Part shown: positions 9,738 to 20,637 of the stretch, piece by piece
How positions within the stretch are numbered: position 1 is the stretch's first letter
Layout of the letters: every line of letters starts with the position of its first letter
Translations under genes and position numbers: made by a program
The notes under the pieces: generated by a model
What the model saw: only the letters and a program-made list of their open reading frames with translations
Told to the model about the DNA's origin: nothing
Databases searched by the model: none
NCBI GenBank assembly: GCA_000827495.1
Contig: KN817539.1
Span: 320,659-354,599, forward strand
Origin: Hypholoma sublateritium FD-334 SS-4
Lineage: Eukaryota > Basidiomycota > Agaricomycetes > Agaricales > Strophariaceae
DNA length: 33,941 nt
Direction of reading: 5' to 3'

Positions 9738-12700
9738 ATGGCCTCCGAATACGGTCTGAATGCTGAACGTGCTGCCGTTCAACTTTCTGGATGGCCGTTG
9801 TTGTCGCTCTCCTTTCAGGCGCTGGGTAAGCCCGCTTCATATTCACTCCCTCATGGTTCTTGACGTTGTTTGGAGGTATCATTTATTCTGATATCGGAAC
9901 ATCGCCTCTCTATACTCTGAATGGTATATGGCCCACCAATGGCCCTGTTCCATCTGAAGAGGACGTCGTTGGGGGCATTAGCGCGATTATCTGGTCTATC
10001 ACCTTGCTTCCCTTGATCAAATATGTATGTCGCTCACAGAGACATTTGTGGTTCAATCCGTGCTAATGCACCTGCTATAGGCATTCATTGCCATGTGGTT
10101 TGGAACCAAAGAAGGTTAGACTCAACCTGGACCGAAAATTGTTTGGCGAACTGATGAGATATCTTGTTGGTGCTACAGGAGAAGGAGGTTCTTTTGCTCT
10201 GTATCAAGGCCTTTACCCCAAACAGGAAGTGAGCGTTGACGCCGATCGTACTCTCACAGGAGAGAGCTTCACCCGCGACTCTGCGTCGAAGAGAACGGTC
10301 AAGGAGAGGGCTCGCTGGCCCCTCCTATTTTGGGTATGTCGTGATTAGCCTCCCTTGTATGAATCTGAACAAAAAAATCATGTCCTGAAGTGCCTGTTTG
10401 GTACCGCGTAAGTAATAGAGTTTGTTATCAACTTGGGCATGCGACTCATGTCAATCCAGTCTGACAATGGCGGACGGCGTATTCACGCCCGCGGTCTCGG
10501 TCACCAGCGCTGTTGGTGGAATTGCAGTTGCAAAAGAAAACGTTGCGAACGACATTATTCCTATCTCAATTGTAAGATATTATTCATACTGGCAAATGGA
10601 CTGATTTAATTCTGCCCTATGTAGGCATTCTTATTGGCTTTATTCTTTGTGCAACAATTTGGTACCCAGCGACTTGCGTTTACATTCGCACCAAGTGTGT
10701 AATACCGCTTTACAGCAAGCGATTAACTCTTATATGTTTCCAAAGTCTCCTTCATCTGGTTCCTGATCCTAATTGGAACGGGCATCTACAATATCACCTT
10801 TTTCCCGGGAATATTCCGTGCATTCGATCCATCCCGCGCTATTCTTCGTGAGTGCCGAGACAATATATCAAATCCACTATCGCTGAGGAAAAGTCGTGTT
10901 TTCCCAGTTTTTGTCAGAACCAAAGATTACGGTCTACTATCGGGTGTTCTTCTTGCATTGACTGGATGTGAGGCTCTCTTCGCCAAGTTCGTCTCTATTT
11001 TACCTTTTTTTCGACGTTGTCTTGCTGATTTGATACTTCCTTTAGCCTTGGTCAATTCAACGCTAAGTCGATCAGGGTAAGTGAGGACATTGAAACACTT
11101 TTCGGCTGAAGCACAATATCGTATAACTGACGCCTGCCTAAAGCTTTCGTTCTGCACAGTTGTGTACCCGGCCATCGTCCTGGCGTATCTCGGTCAAGGC
11201 GCGCGCCTTATCCACGGGGGCGCTGATATTCTCCAGAACGTGTTTTACACCTCCATCCCCGGACCTCGTAGTGGACCTCTGTATTGGTATAATTTAAATT
11301 CCATATTACATCTGGTTTTTTTCTGAACACCTTATTAGGATTGTTTTCGTATTCGGCATCCTCGCGACAGTAATTTCACGTCCCTTGCAATTATTGGCCC
11401 GTACTTACTACATACTTTACTCAGCTGATTGCATCCCAAGCATTGATCACCGCGACTTTCAGTCTGATTCAGCAACTCATCAATTCAAAGGCGTTCCCCC
11501 CTCTGAGCATGCACTATACCTCCGAGACTATCCAGGGCCAAGTCTATATCCCGGCCGCGAATTGGATCTTGATGGCTGTCACTATCCTCGTCGTTGGTGT
11601 CTTCAAAAATCTGGCAAATCTGTCTAACGCATATGGATTCGCTGTTGCCACTGTCATGTTTTCTACCACTTGGCTCATCGCGGTGCAGATTCGTTACATC
11701 AAAGGTCTGCCAGTTATAGTCGCCTTTGCATATTTCATTCCATTTGGCTTCTTTGACGGTACGTTACATTTCTTGACACCTGTTTCTGTGGTCCTTGATC
11801 TCATTAAACTGCTGGCCATCTTGCCATATAAATAATAGGTCTCTTCTGGGGTGCAGCTCTCAAGAAGGTCCCTGAAGGCGCCTGGGTCCCTCTAATGATA
11901 GGATGCATCCTGTTGAGCGTCATGTCCCTATGGGTCTGGTCCAAAGTAAGACTATTACCAATACCGTTACTTGCATTAATTTTCTTCGTGCTAATGCTTT
12001 TCATCGCAGGCCCTGGAGGATGAATTTGATGGAAAGAACCGCATGAACCTTCGGCATTTCCTCCGCCAGAAACAAGGTGGAGGTGATGATGGCTCGAGTA
12101 ATGACCATGCCGATGCAACATTCTACATGCTCAGGGACGGTGACGGCCACACCGAAGCAATGGACGAGAAAGCCGGTCGTGATATTGTTGAAATTACACG
12201 CATTCCGTCGTGTGCCATCTTCCACAAGATTACCGCCGGCCAAGGTGTGCCACATACGTTCACAGGTGGGCGTTTAGAACAGGCTGCTTCCCCGTTTTGC
12301 ATTTCTTACCCCATACTCCGCTTTTATCCAGGCTTCATCCGCCAATGGCCCTCCATTCCTCGCGTGGTTGTATGTCAAGGCGCAGTATCTCCACCCGCCT
12401 AAACTTATAAATTCTCCAGATATTCTTGTCACTTCATATCGTACCGAAAGCCCGCGTTCCTGTTGAGGATCGCTACGTCGTGACCAAGGTTCGTACTGTG
12501 GAAGGTAAAGAGTCGTACATAATCAATACGCCCACTATCTTTCCTCACAATTTGTCTATTATATTGTAGGCTTTTACGGGGTAACCTACTACATCGGATT
12601 CCGAGACGACTTCGACGTCAAGGTGCGTGCTGGTCCCCCATGGCTATTGGAAGGAATTTGACAACCCCTTCAAGTGCAGATCAACGACCTTGTTGACAAG

Positions 12701-13146
12701 ATCTGCCTTATGGAAGCACAGATTAATCCAGCGGACTCTCCACCCATAATTCGAGAGATAAGGACTGTTACCAGGACCGCTGTCCACATGTGCGTTTTAA
12801 TTTACTCTCGCCCCACGCAGAGCAGCAACTCAGGTGTGACAAATGATACAGCGCGCCGCATTATCACGTCGTGTCAAGAAAGGTCAATGCAGGGTCCCTG
12901 TCCCCCATTGTGAACTACTTGCGAGCATTTCTCCTTGAGTCAATTTACCTGCGATTAGGTTCGTTATTTTTCTTCTGTCGCTTTTGAATCCCCATTGACA
13001 AATATACCAGCGACGATGTTCCCGGAGACCGCCAATTGGCTGACCTCGGCAGACGAGTGCGTACCTGCTTTCGACCATATTGAACCTGCAGTGTCTGATT
13101 CTTCATCTGCAGAATTATACGCGTCGGAATAAATGCCGTGATTTAG
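9738..13146 (+). CDS. HAK: HAK/KUP-family potassium transporter, copy A
   Basis: High-affinity K+ uptake across the plasma membrane, probably coupled to protons. 22 exons: 9738-9825, 9876-10024, 10081-10114, 10179-10333, 10391-10407, 10460-10571, 10625-10694, 10746-10847, 10908-10986, 11046-11076, 11144-11286, 11339-11369, 11425-11758, 11839-11945, 12010-12265, 12332-12369, 12420-12504, 12570-12622, 12680-12789, 12852-12958, 13011-13056, 13113-13146. They sum to 2181 nt, 726 residues. Family motifs: GIIYSDIGTSPLY (about residues 30-42), EGEGGSFALYQGLYP, ADGVFTPAVSV, LALTGCEALFA, GQFN, YPAIVLAYLGQGA, then a cytosolic C-terminal half ending RVGINAVI. The multi-span hydrophobic segments occupy roughly residues 15-470. 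It differs from copies B and C before EGEGG, where it reads AMWFGTKEG rather than VLSFGTGEG. Exon 5 is a 17-nt microexon. No frameshift or stop is needed, so it looks functional. Confidence 0.93.
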
Positions 13147-14241
13147 TGGGATTGTTTGCCCTTTTCCATTTCCTAAAGCTCTCCCTGCGTTACTTAGCAC
13201 TGTCCATGATATATTATGCTACTTGTTATGTGTATCCACCTGTTGTTCGTTGATCTCCTGTCGGACGTCCGCGATCGGAATTCCATCCTTAGCAAATAGC
13301 CAGTGCATTTACAACCTCACCACAACCATACGCTGATGATCGCAAATTCGCCGTGGAAGTGTTCGTGGAAGCGATTGATAATTGACCAGTTGTCTTTTAC
13401 AGCGTCAATGGCTCCACACTCTGCATGTAAGTAAGTATGGTCGAAGTAGATCAGACGTCATAGCCTCGGACGATAATTGGATCTCAAAAACAAAACAAAA
13501 AAGAGCATTGTCGAAGGAGTCTAGGTGCCAGCGCGGATTCAATGACCCTCACTATACTTATACTTAGAAAGTGATATAATGGATAACAGGGCGTTCGTGC
13601 GAGTCGAGGAGGACCACTGCAGTGGCATTCGAAAGGCAAAAGGAGTATGAGTCTCTCACCGAATCACGCTACATAGTTCTAACCATCTTTCCTCCCGACA
13701 CCTGTCTCTTCTCTCTGATGCGCAGTCCAGCTACCAGTCATGGGTGGAAATGATGGGAACGTTCGCAAGGATTATATCTGCGACCGGTGGGTTCGAATTG
13801 CGAAAGGAGTTAAGTGTCGCTGTTCTGTCGTTCACCGAGGTGGAATCTTCTGGCCGATGCCCCTGAGATAGGGCATGTCTATATAGGTTGCAGCGCGCAC
13901 GTAGAGGTTGAAGATACGTTTAGCGCCAAATGGGCTTCGAGTGCTATTTGAAGAGAAAGACATCGCTGGCTCTAGGAAGTGTGGGGGTATAGTCGCGTAT
14001 AGAAATTATACCGACGTCCTGAGGCGGTCGAAACATGCCTCCGCGCTACAGCCTGCAGCTCACCGGTGTGTCGAGCTTGTTCAAGTCATGTTCAAGTTCA
14101 AGTTGCCAGCGCTCGCGATCTGTATTTCTGTGGCTATGCCGATTATATATGAACGCGGATCATGCACAAATATGTGTAACTGTAACTAGCGCCGAGCTTG
14201 GAACAACCCCATTTGAACGCAAGGCGCACGTCATGCCCACT

Positions 14242-14258
14242 GGCTATAATCCCTCAGC
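14242..14258 (+). promoter_or_regulatory. HAK upstream repeat, copy B
   Basis: Perfect 17-bp match to 9505-9521 upstream of HAK copy A. Confidence 0.55.
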
Positions 14259-14282
14259 ATTTTTCGTCTCTGCGCGATATTC

Positions 14283-14298
14283 GCCATTCCTCGATAAC
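14283..14298 (+). promoter_or_regulatory. Conserved HAK promoter element, copy B
   Basis: GCCATTCCTCGATAAC, one base different from the copy at 9578, lies about 137 bp before the ATG. Confidence 0.55.
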
Positions 14299-14368
14299 AA
14301 AAGCTCCGCTATGAGTGTCAAACTGATTGTCCGACCATCATGGCCCGCATTAGGCTGTCGGCGCGTCC

Positions 14369-14377
14369 CATAAATAC
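14369..14377 (+). promoter_or_regulatory. TATA-like box, HAK copy B
   Basis: CATAAATAC lies about 60 bp before the ATG at 14435. Confidence 0.4.
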
Positions 14378-14434
14378 GACAGAGAGGTTTTTGCTAGTTG
14401 TTGTTCCGCTTCCCACTTTCCTTGCGACATCGGT

Positions 14435-17400
14435 ATGGATCCCGAACATGGAATAATGAATACGCAGCGGACCGCCGTGAAACTCACTGGCTGGTCTCTC
14501 GCATTTCTCTCCTTCCAGACGCTGGGTGAGCCAATTTTGTAACATCGAACACACAGAGATTGACGCGCCATCCTCGAGGCATCATCTATTCTGATATTGG
14601 AACTTCTCCTCTCTACGTATTGAATGGAATTTGGCCGAGCTCTGGTCCCGTTCCATCCAAAGAGGACATCATTGGGGGCGTCAGTGCGATCATCTGGTCG
14701 CTCACGTTGCTTCCTTTGATCAAATATGTGTGTTTCGCTCTCGAAGCTCTCAAGTTATGGGAAGTGCTGATACACTTTCAGTGCTTTATAGTCCTATCGT
14801 TCGGAACCGGCGAAGGTCAGATCTCCAAGAATTTAGACTCTATTGGCTATTGATCGATCGTCGGGTTACAGGAGAAGGTGGTTCATTTGCTCTGTACCAA
14901 GGTCTTTACCCGCGCAAGGAAGTGGACGTTGATGCCGACCGCACGCTTACGGGCGACAGTCGATTTCGCGAGTCTGTCGCGGTAAAGAAGACCGTAAAAC
15001 AGAAAGCTCGCTGGCCACTCCTGCTTTGGGTATGTTTTCATCTGTCTTTTCTGTCAGGATCTGACCATCTCTTCGGACCCGTAGTGCCTTTTTGGTACTG
15101 CGTAAGCGCTCTGTTCTCATGGCGTGCATCATGAGCGCTCATGAAGAATCAGTCTGACAATGGCAGACGGTGTGTTTACTCCTGCGGTCTCGGTCACTAG
15201 CGCGGTTGGTGGAATAGCAGTGGCTAAACCGAGCGTCTCGAAAGACATCATTCCCATTTCCATCGTAAGCCGTTTCTGCTATTGACTGAACGAGTGTAAC
15301 TCAGTCAATCATCCACGAAGGTCTTTCTGTTGCTTCTGTTCTTCGTGCAGCAATTTGGGACTCAACGACTTGCATTCATCTTCTCGCCGAGTGAGTCATT
15401 TCCGTTGCAGATATCATGCCCACACTTATGCCACTCGTTATGTAGTCTCCTTCATTTGGTTTCTTATTTTGATGGGAACGGGTATCTACAACATTACTTT
15501 TTTCCCCGGGATCTTTCGCGCCTTCGACCCTTCTCGCGCCATCCTTCGTAAGTCACTCTATGACTCTGATATCTCATTTGTCTAAGGAACCAAACAAGTA
15601 TTCGTGAGAACGAGAGATTATGATTTGTTAGCAGGTGTCCTTCTTGCCGTGACTGGATGCGAAGCTATCTTTGCAAAGTGCGTTCGTGATTGAGAGCTCC
15701 CGAGGTTTTCATTCTCAACTCTGTATCTCCAGTCTTGGTCAGTTCAACGCAACGTCGATTCGGGTGGGTCCCCAACCCATTAGATTTCCGCCAAATTTTC
15801 TCATTTGATTTGATTCCAAAGATCTCTTTCGCCGGCTTCGTGTACCCTTCTCTCGTCCTGGCCTATCTCGGTCAAGGAGCACGCCTCATCGAGAATGGCC
15901 CCGAGGTTTTGATCAATGTGTTCTACAAAACAATCCCAGGCCCCCCCAACGGTCCTCTCTACTGGTATTGTTTTTGTTCTTGACTATGCGACTTTCGTTC
16001 TCAATGATTCATCCAGGATCGTATTTGTATTCGGCATCCTCGCAACTGTAGGCTGATTAATAATTTTCAGACGTATTGTCACTGATTGTCCCGTTCCAGT
16101 TGATTGCATCTCAAGCGTTGATCACTGCGACCTTCAGTTTGATCCAACAGGTCATCAATACTAAAGCGTTCCCCCCTCTGCGAATGCGCTACACATCGGA
16201 GACTATTCAAGGACAAGTATATATCCCGGCCGTCAACTGGACACTGATGATCCTGACCGTCGTCATTGTCGCTGTTTTCTCGGATTTAGCAAACTTGACA
16301 AATGCATATGGTTTCGCGGTTGCAACCGTCATGTTCTCAACTAGTTGGCTCATCGCCGTTCAGATATACTACGTCAAGCGTCTGTCAATAATATTCGCCC
16401 TCGCGTACTTCATTCCCTTCGGTTTCTTCGATGGTAAGTTTCTCGTATTCATGTTTCTATTTCAAATCCTGATAGTATTTGTATCCCCATAGGCCTTTTC
16501 TGGGGAGCAGGACTCAAAAAGGTGCCTCATGGCGCCTGGGTTCCCTTGCTAATAGGATCCATTTTACTGGGTGTCATGGCGCTATGGGTATGGTCGAAGG
16601 TTAGCTCATGTCGCCGACTTCATTCCCTTTGTGGTTAACAACGTAACACATCAGGGACTAGAAGACGAATTCGACGGAAAGAACCGCATGAACTTGCGGC
16701 ACTTCATTCGCCAAAAGCAAGCCGAAGCGGTGCTCGACGACGGCTCGACGACGGAGTCCACCGACATGACATACTATATGATCAAGGAGCCCGCTGGGAA
16801 TCCCGAGGTTACAGACGAGAAGACTGGTCGCGGACTGACAGAGCTCGTGCGCATCCCGACTTGCGCGATCTTCCACAAAATTGCGTCCGGACAGGGCGTC
16901 CCGCATACATTCACTGGTGAGCATTCCATATATATGCCCTAGTCATATTGCTCTGGCTCAACAAATTCCATCAAGGCTTCATACGCCAATGGCCCTCCGT
17001 TCCTCGCGTGGTCGTACGTCCTATCGTCAGTTTGGCGGGAAGTTTATCTTTATGGGGTTTCTTTAGATATTCCTGTCCGTATGCATCGTCCCAAAAGCTC
17101 GTGTTCCACAGGAGGAGCGCTACGCAGTGACGAAAGTCCGCACTGTGGAAGGTAAGTTAGCTCACACATCCGAACCCTAACGTCTCTGACAACGTATGAC
17201 GTACTAGGCTTCTACGGTGTAACGTATTATATTGGCTTCCGCGATGATTACGACGTCAAGGTATGCAATATATACCCCGCTTAAAGTATAGTGCCCTGAA
17301 ATAATCTATTTACTTGTAGATCGAAGATTTGATTGACAAAATCTGTACCATCGAAGAGCAGTTGAACCCTACAGGGTCTGCGCATGTCATTCGCGAGATC

Positions 17401-17796
17401 AGAGCTGTGTCCGCCTCTGCGACTCATATGTATGTTTTTTTTCATTGCCACTTCCATTGCGTTCCTTCTGCAATTTTTTGACGGCGTTGGCAATTTATAG
17501 CGCACCGCATTACCATGTTGTATCCAAAACGATTTCGGGACGGTTCTTCGCTCCTGTTGTCAACTATTTACGGGCCCTGCTTATCGAGTCCCTATATCGA
17601 CGATTAGGTTAGCTGTCTTTTTTGTCGCATTTGCATCCTCGCTTACAATTATACCAGCGACGATGTTCCCGGAGACCGCCAATTGGCTAACTTCCGCAGA
17701 TGAGTGCGTATCATCTATCGCTTCGTCACTCAACTACTTATCTGGCTCGTTTAACCCCCCAGAATTATTCGTGTCGGTATTAACGCAGTTATTTAG
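14435..17796 (+). CDS. HAK: HAK/KUP-family potassium transporter, copy B
   Basis: Tandem paralogue of copy A with the same 22-exon layout: 14435-14525, 14579-14727, 14782-14815, 14872-15029, 15085-15101, 15153-15264, 15321-15390, 15446-15547, 15599-15677, 15733-15763, 15822-15964, 16017-16047, 16100-16433, 16493-16599, 16655-16916, 16976-17013, 17067-17151, 17208-17260, 17320-17429, 17501-17607, 17658-17703, 17763-17796. Total 2193 nt, 730 residues. Only exons 1, 4 and 15 differ in length from copy A (+3, +3, +6 nt). It starts MDPEHGIMNTQRTAV like copy C, and has the fungal FGTGEGEGGSFALYQ motif. The exon-15 loop after NRMNLRHFIRQKQ, acidic and variable, is the most diverged region and lies in the cytosolic tail. 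Intron sequences differ from copy A, so the duplication is not recent. No disabling change was seen. Confidence 0.93.
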
Positions 17797-20401
17797 ACTG
17801 TCGCTTTCCTCGTGCACTTGCTATCGCTTTGTTAGAAAATCCTGTAGAGTACATACAAGTTAAATAGGGTATTATACCACTCACGCCCAAACCAATGTTA
17901 CAATAATTTTTATGTTCACTTCTATCGCCCTCCACTATTTGATTGCAGCATCTGGAGTGGTGACCGGTGATTGTTGTCAATATATTCTCTGTCTTGAGAC
18001 TGCAAACAGAAGCATCTGACAGCCGGTACTTGAGTTGGGTCAGGAGGCAGGGGGGCGGTGAGTCCGAGACCGGCCCGTACCTTGAGTTTGTTCAACCATG
18101 CCAACTGGTGCCCTCTTTTTACCCCCAATTTTTATTTGCCCTCTCCCTCGACTCCGATCGAGTCTCTGACCATCATCACCCTACATTCTGTACTTGTGGA
18201 ATCCGCAGCATCTCCTGAGGGTATGAATCGACGGACATTAATCCTGTGGACATTCCACGGGAGCACGACGCCTACCTACGCCTACTTCTGAGCGTCGGCG
18301 CCACTGTGCACTTTGACTTAGCTCAATCCGGTTCAAACAACGTATACATGTCCAATATATGACACCCTGGATTGGGTGCAGAAAAACGGACATCTCTACC
18401 AGCTGTCGACCTTTTGCCCTCTGAACTTTGAGGGAACGTGTGTGCTGAGGACGACAGGAGCGCACGAACGAACAATTGGGACGTCTTTCATGTTATACGG
18501 TACACATGCTGCTATACACCCGATATATCAGTGCTGACCAGTTCCGCGGCGACTACATAGGTTCGGAGCCCGAACGGTAGGACTTCGATACCGGAATATG
18601 ACACGGTCTGCCAGAGGTGATCACCATTAACCGAGGTCCTCTTGAGTAAGAACCCTACTGCCACGGAGAAAGGCGGGTTTCCTCGTCGCGTTGATGCGAG
18701 CTGCTTCGATGGAATTGACGAGCGCACTGTATCTTGCGCGTTACAGCGCGATTTTGGTCGGGCAGACTCTTCTTTCTCGGCGACATTACAACGTCATTAT
18801 AATCACCTTGCAAGCATCACTCGACAAAAAATCAGTCGCCGGTGATAGGTTTTATCAGGGGTGGCAATTTTGGAGGAGTCGGCTGAAAGATATGCCAATC
18901 AGCCTTCGAACGACTGCGTTTGTCATGGAGGGACAACGCGGCGCCGAGGGAACTTGACTGTTTCACAGGCGTCCCGGTGATCAATGTGCCACGATCTCCA
19001 ACGCCAGTGGGGCGTTGACTGGCGCTGGATTTTGTAACTGGAACATTCTAATTGACATGCTTCCCGGGAATAACGACTGCCGCAGCCCGTGGACCTAGCC
19101 ATCCGAACCAGAAGGTAGCAGAGGTGTCAAATACGTCGATCCCAGCAGGTATTTGCCGCCGCATCAGCATCAGCTCTCTGGCCAGCACCGCGGCGATTCC
19201 CAGAATCGTACTATCGCTCCGAAATCTCTGCAATCCGTGGCCCGCCAAGCAGAAATCATACATCATTTAATTCAAGCCTTCAAATTACTATACTCGCTTG
19301 ACCATATTGCGAGCGATCTACTTCTGTACAACATCTCTCAGACCATTTTCCGTGGAGGCGAACGACGATGAACATCTCGGAACATATTCTGACTCTCACA
19401 CTCATTTCATATGCAAGTGCCTTTGAGTATGTCCGAGCCCGACCTTTCGAAAAGTCGTACTGGTATCCTTCTGATAGGGTCGGTAACAGATGCCGCATGA
19501 ACCTCAGAGAGATGGTTCGAACGTTTATGATAAAGGTGTGCAATTTCACTTGTTAGTGACTCGTGCAATATTAAGTTGGGAATGGTAGATGTGGTGCAAA
19601 CTGCTATCATAGGAACGCTCTCTTGCGCCAGTATCGGAAAGGTCGTTATTGGCTACGTTCATGTTGGTATTTACAGCCATGGACTTAACCTGGACACCGT
19701 AGCGTATTACCATGGAACAATCGTGAATTGCCGTGTCAGTGGAAGTTTTAGGGACCATTGAATTCCGATGTCGGGAATATTCAAATTGGAATCTGGGGAG
19801 CACGGAAGTGGCTATCGACGTATGATAATCATCAATATTTTCATACAGTGAATATACTTGTTGTTGTTGCCAATAGGGATGTAGAGACTGTAACTCCTCT
19901 TTGTTGGGAACATGTAGAACGTAGCAAAAACATAGGCTACAAAAAACCTTTACTCCGGGTCGGTTAGAGATAAGTGAATGAAAATCTCGTGCTCTCTGTC
20001 AGTGACATTCTACATCGATCAAATGGCGCTGTAGCATTGGTTGATGCGAGGGCTTGAATCCGGGCTCTTACTGCATTCACTACTTAACGGGAGAAGCATT
20101 GAAAGACGGTCCCTGATATTTTAGTCAACCTGACATATGCCGTAGAGGGATGATACAGCAGGACTTGCACAATTTCAAGTACGGAGGCACCTGAAGGCAC
20201 TGGGGTGCCCTGCACAACTGGAATCTCAACTTGAACGTGCAGTACAAACAGGGACAGGGACACACGGCCCAAAGCAGTATATAAATAGCATCAGGTTCAA
20301 ATCGGTTTCCGACTCGGACTCGGAGTCAACCTAAAGTTCGCGGTCAGACCTCTCTCGCATCCCTCGGTCTTTCGTCACCTATGGTCGGCTGCGCGAGATT
20401 T

Positions 20402-20420
20402 GCCATTCCTCGATGAGAAC
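20402..20420 (+). promoter_or_regulatory. Conserved HAK promoter element, copy C
   Basis: GCCATTCCTCGATGAGAAC matches the elements before copies A and B over its first 13 bases. It lies about 220 bp before the ATG. Confidence 0.5.
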
Positions 20421-20531
20421 CATGGATTCACTCTGGGAAATGCCTAACGATGTCAATCTGATCCACAGGACCACAGCAGTCCTCCAGACCCGGCTACCAA
20501 ACTGGAACCTCAGTGGAAATCTTTCCTAACA

Positions 20532-20540
20532 CATTTATAA
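20532..20540 (+). promoter_or_regulatory. TATA-like box, HAK copy C
   Basis: CATTTATAA lies about 100 bp before the ATG at 20638. Confidence 0.35.
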
Positions 20541-20637
20541 ACACAGCAAAGCGTTGGAAAGAGGGATACTTTGTCCCCAGTTACCCATCCACTTTCTCTA
20601 CGCATCCCCCTCTGTTGTTCCCTGCCTGCGTCGTATC

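Larger units (their letters stand above)
13147..14434. other. Intergenic region between HAK copies A and B
   Basis: 1.29 kb. The last ~200 bp hold promoter elements shared between HAK genes. The rest shows no convincing reading frame, RNA gene or transporter relic. Confidence 0.6.
17797..20637. other. Long intergenic region between HAK copies B and C
   Basis: 2.84 kb without an assignable gene. Minus-strand frames at 20272-20084, 19266-19048 and 18727-18512 read like protein in places (for example LARELMLMRRQIPAGIDVFD at about 19170-19110) but carry no family motif I recognise and cannot be joined into one model. They may be remnants of a decayed gene. The last 240 bp contain the conserved HAK element and a TATA-like box. 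Confidence 0.5.

Noticed and set aside
19493..19507. CCGCATGAACCTCAG, matching HAK exon 15
   Set aside because: Only about 15 bp match and nothing on either side continues the transporter sequence, so it is not evidence for a fourth HAK relic.
20025..20070. tRNA-like boxes (TGTAGCATTGGTTG and GGCTTGAATCC)
   Set aside because: The A- and B-box-like sequences are too close for a tRNA and no cloverleaf or acceptor stem can be drawn.
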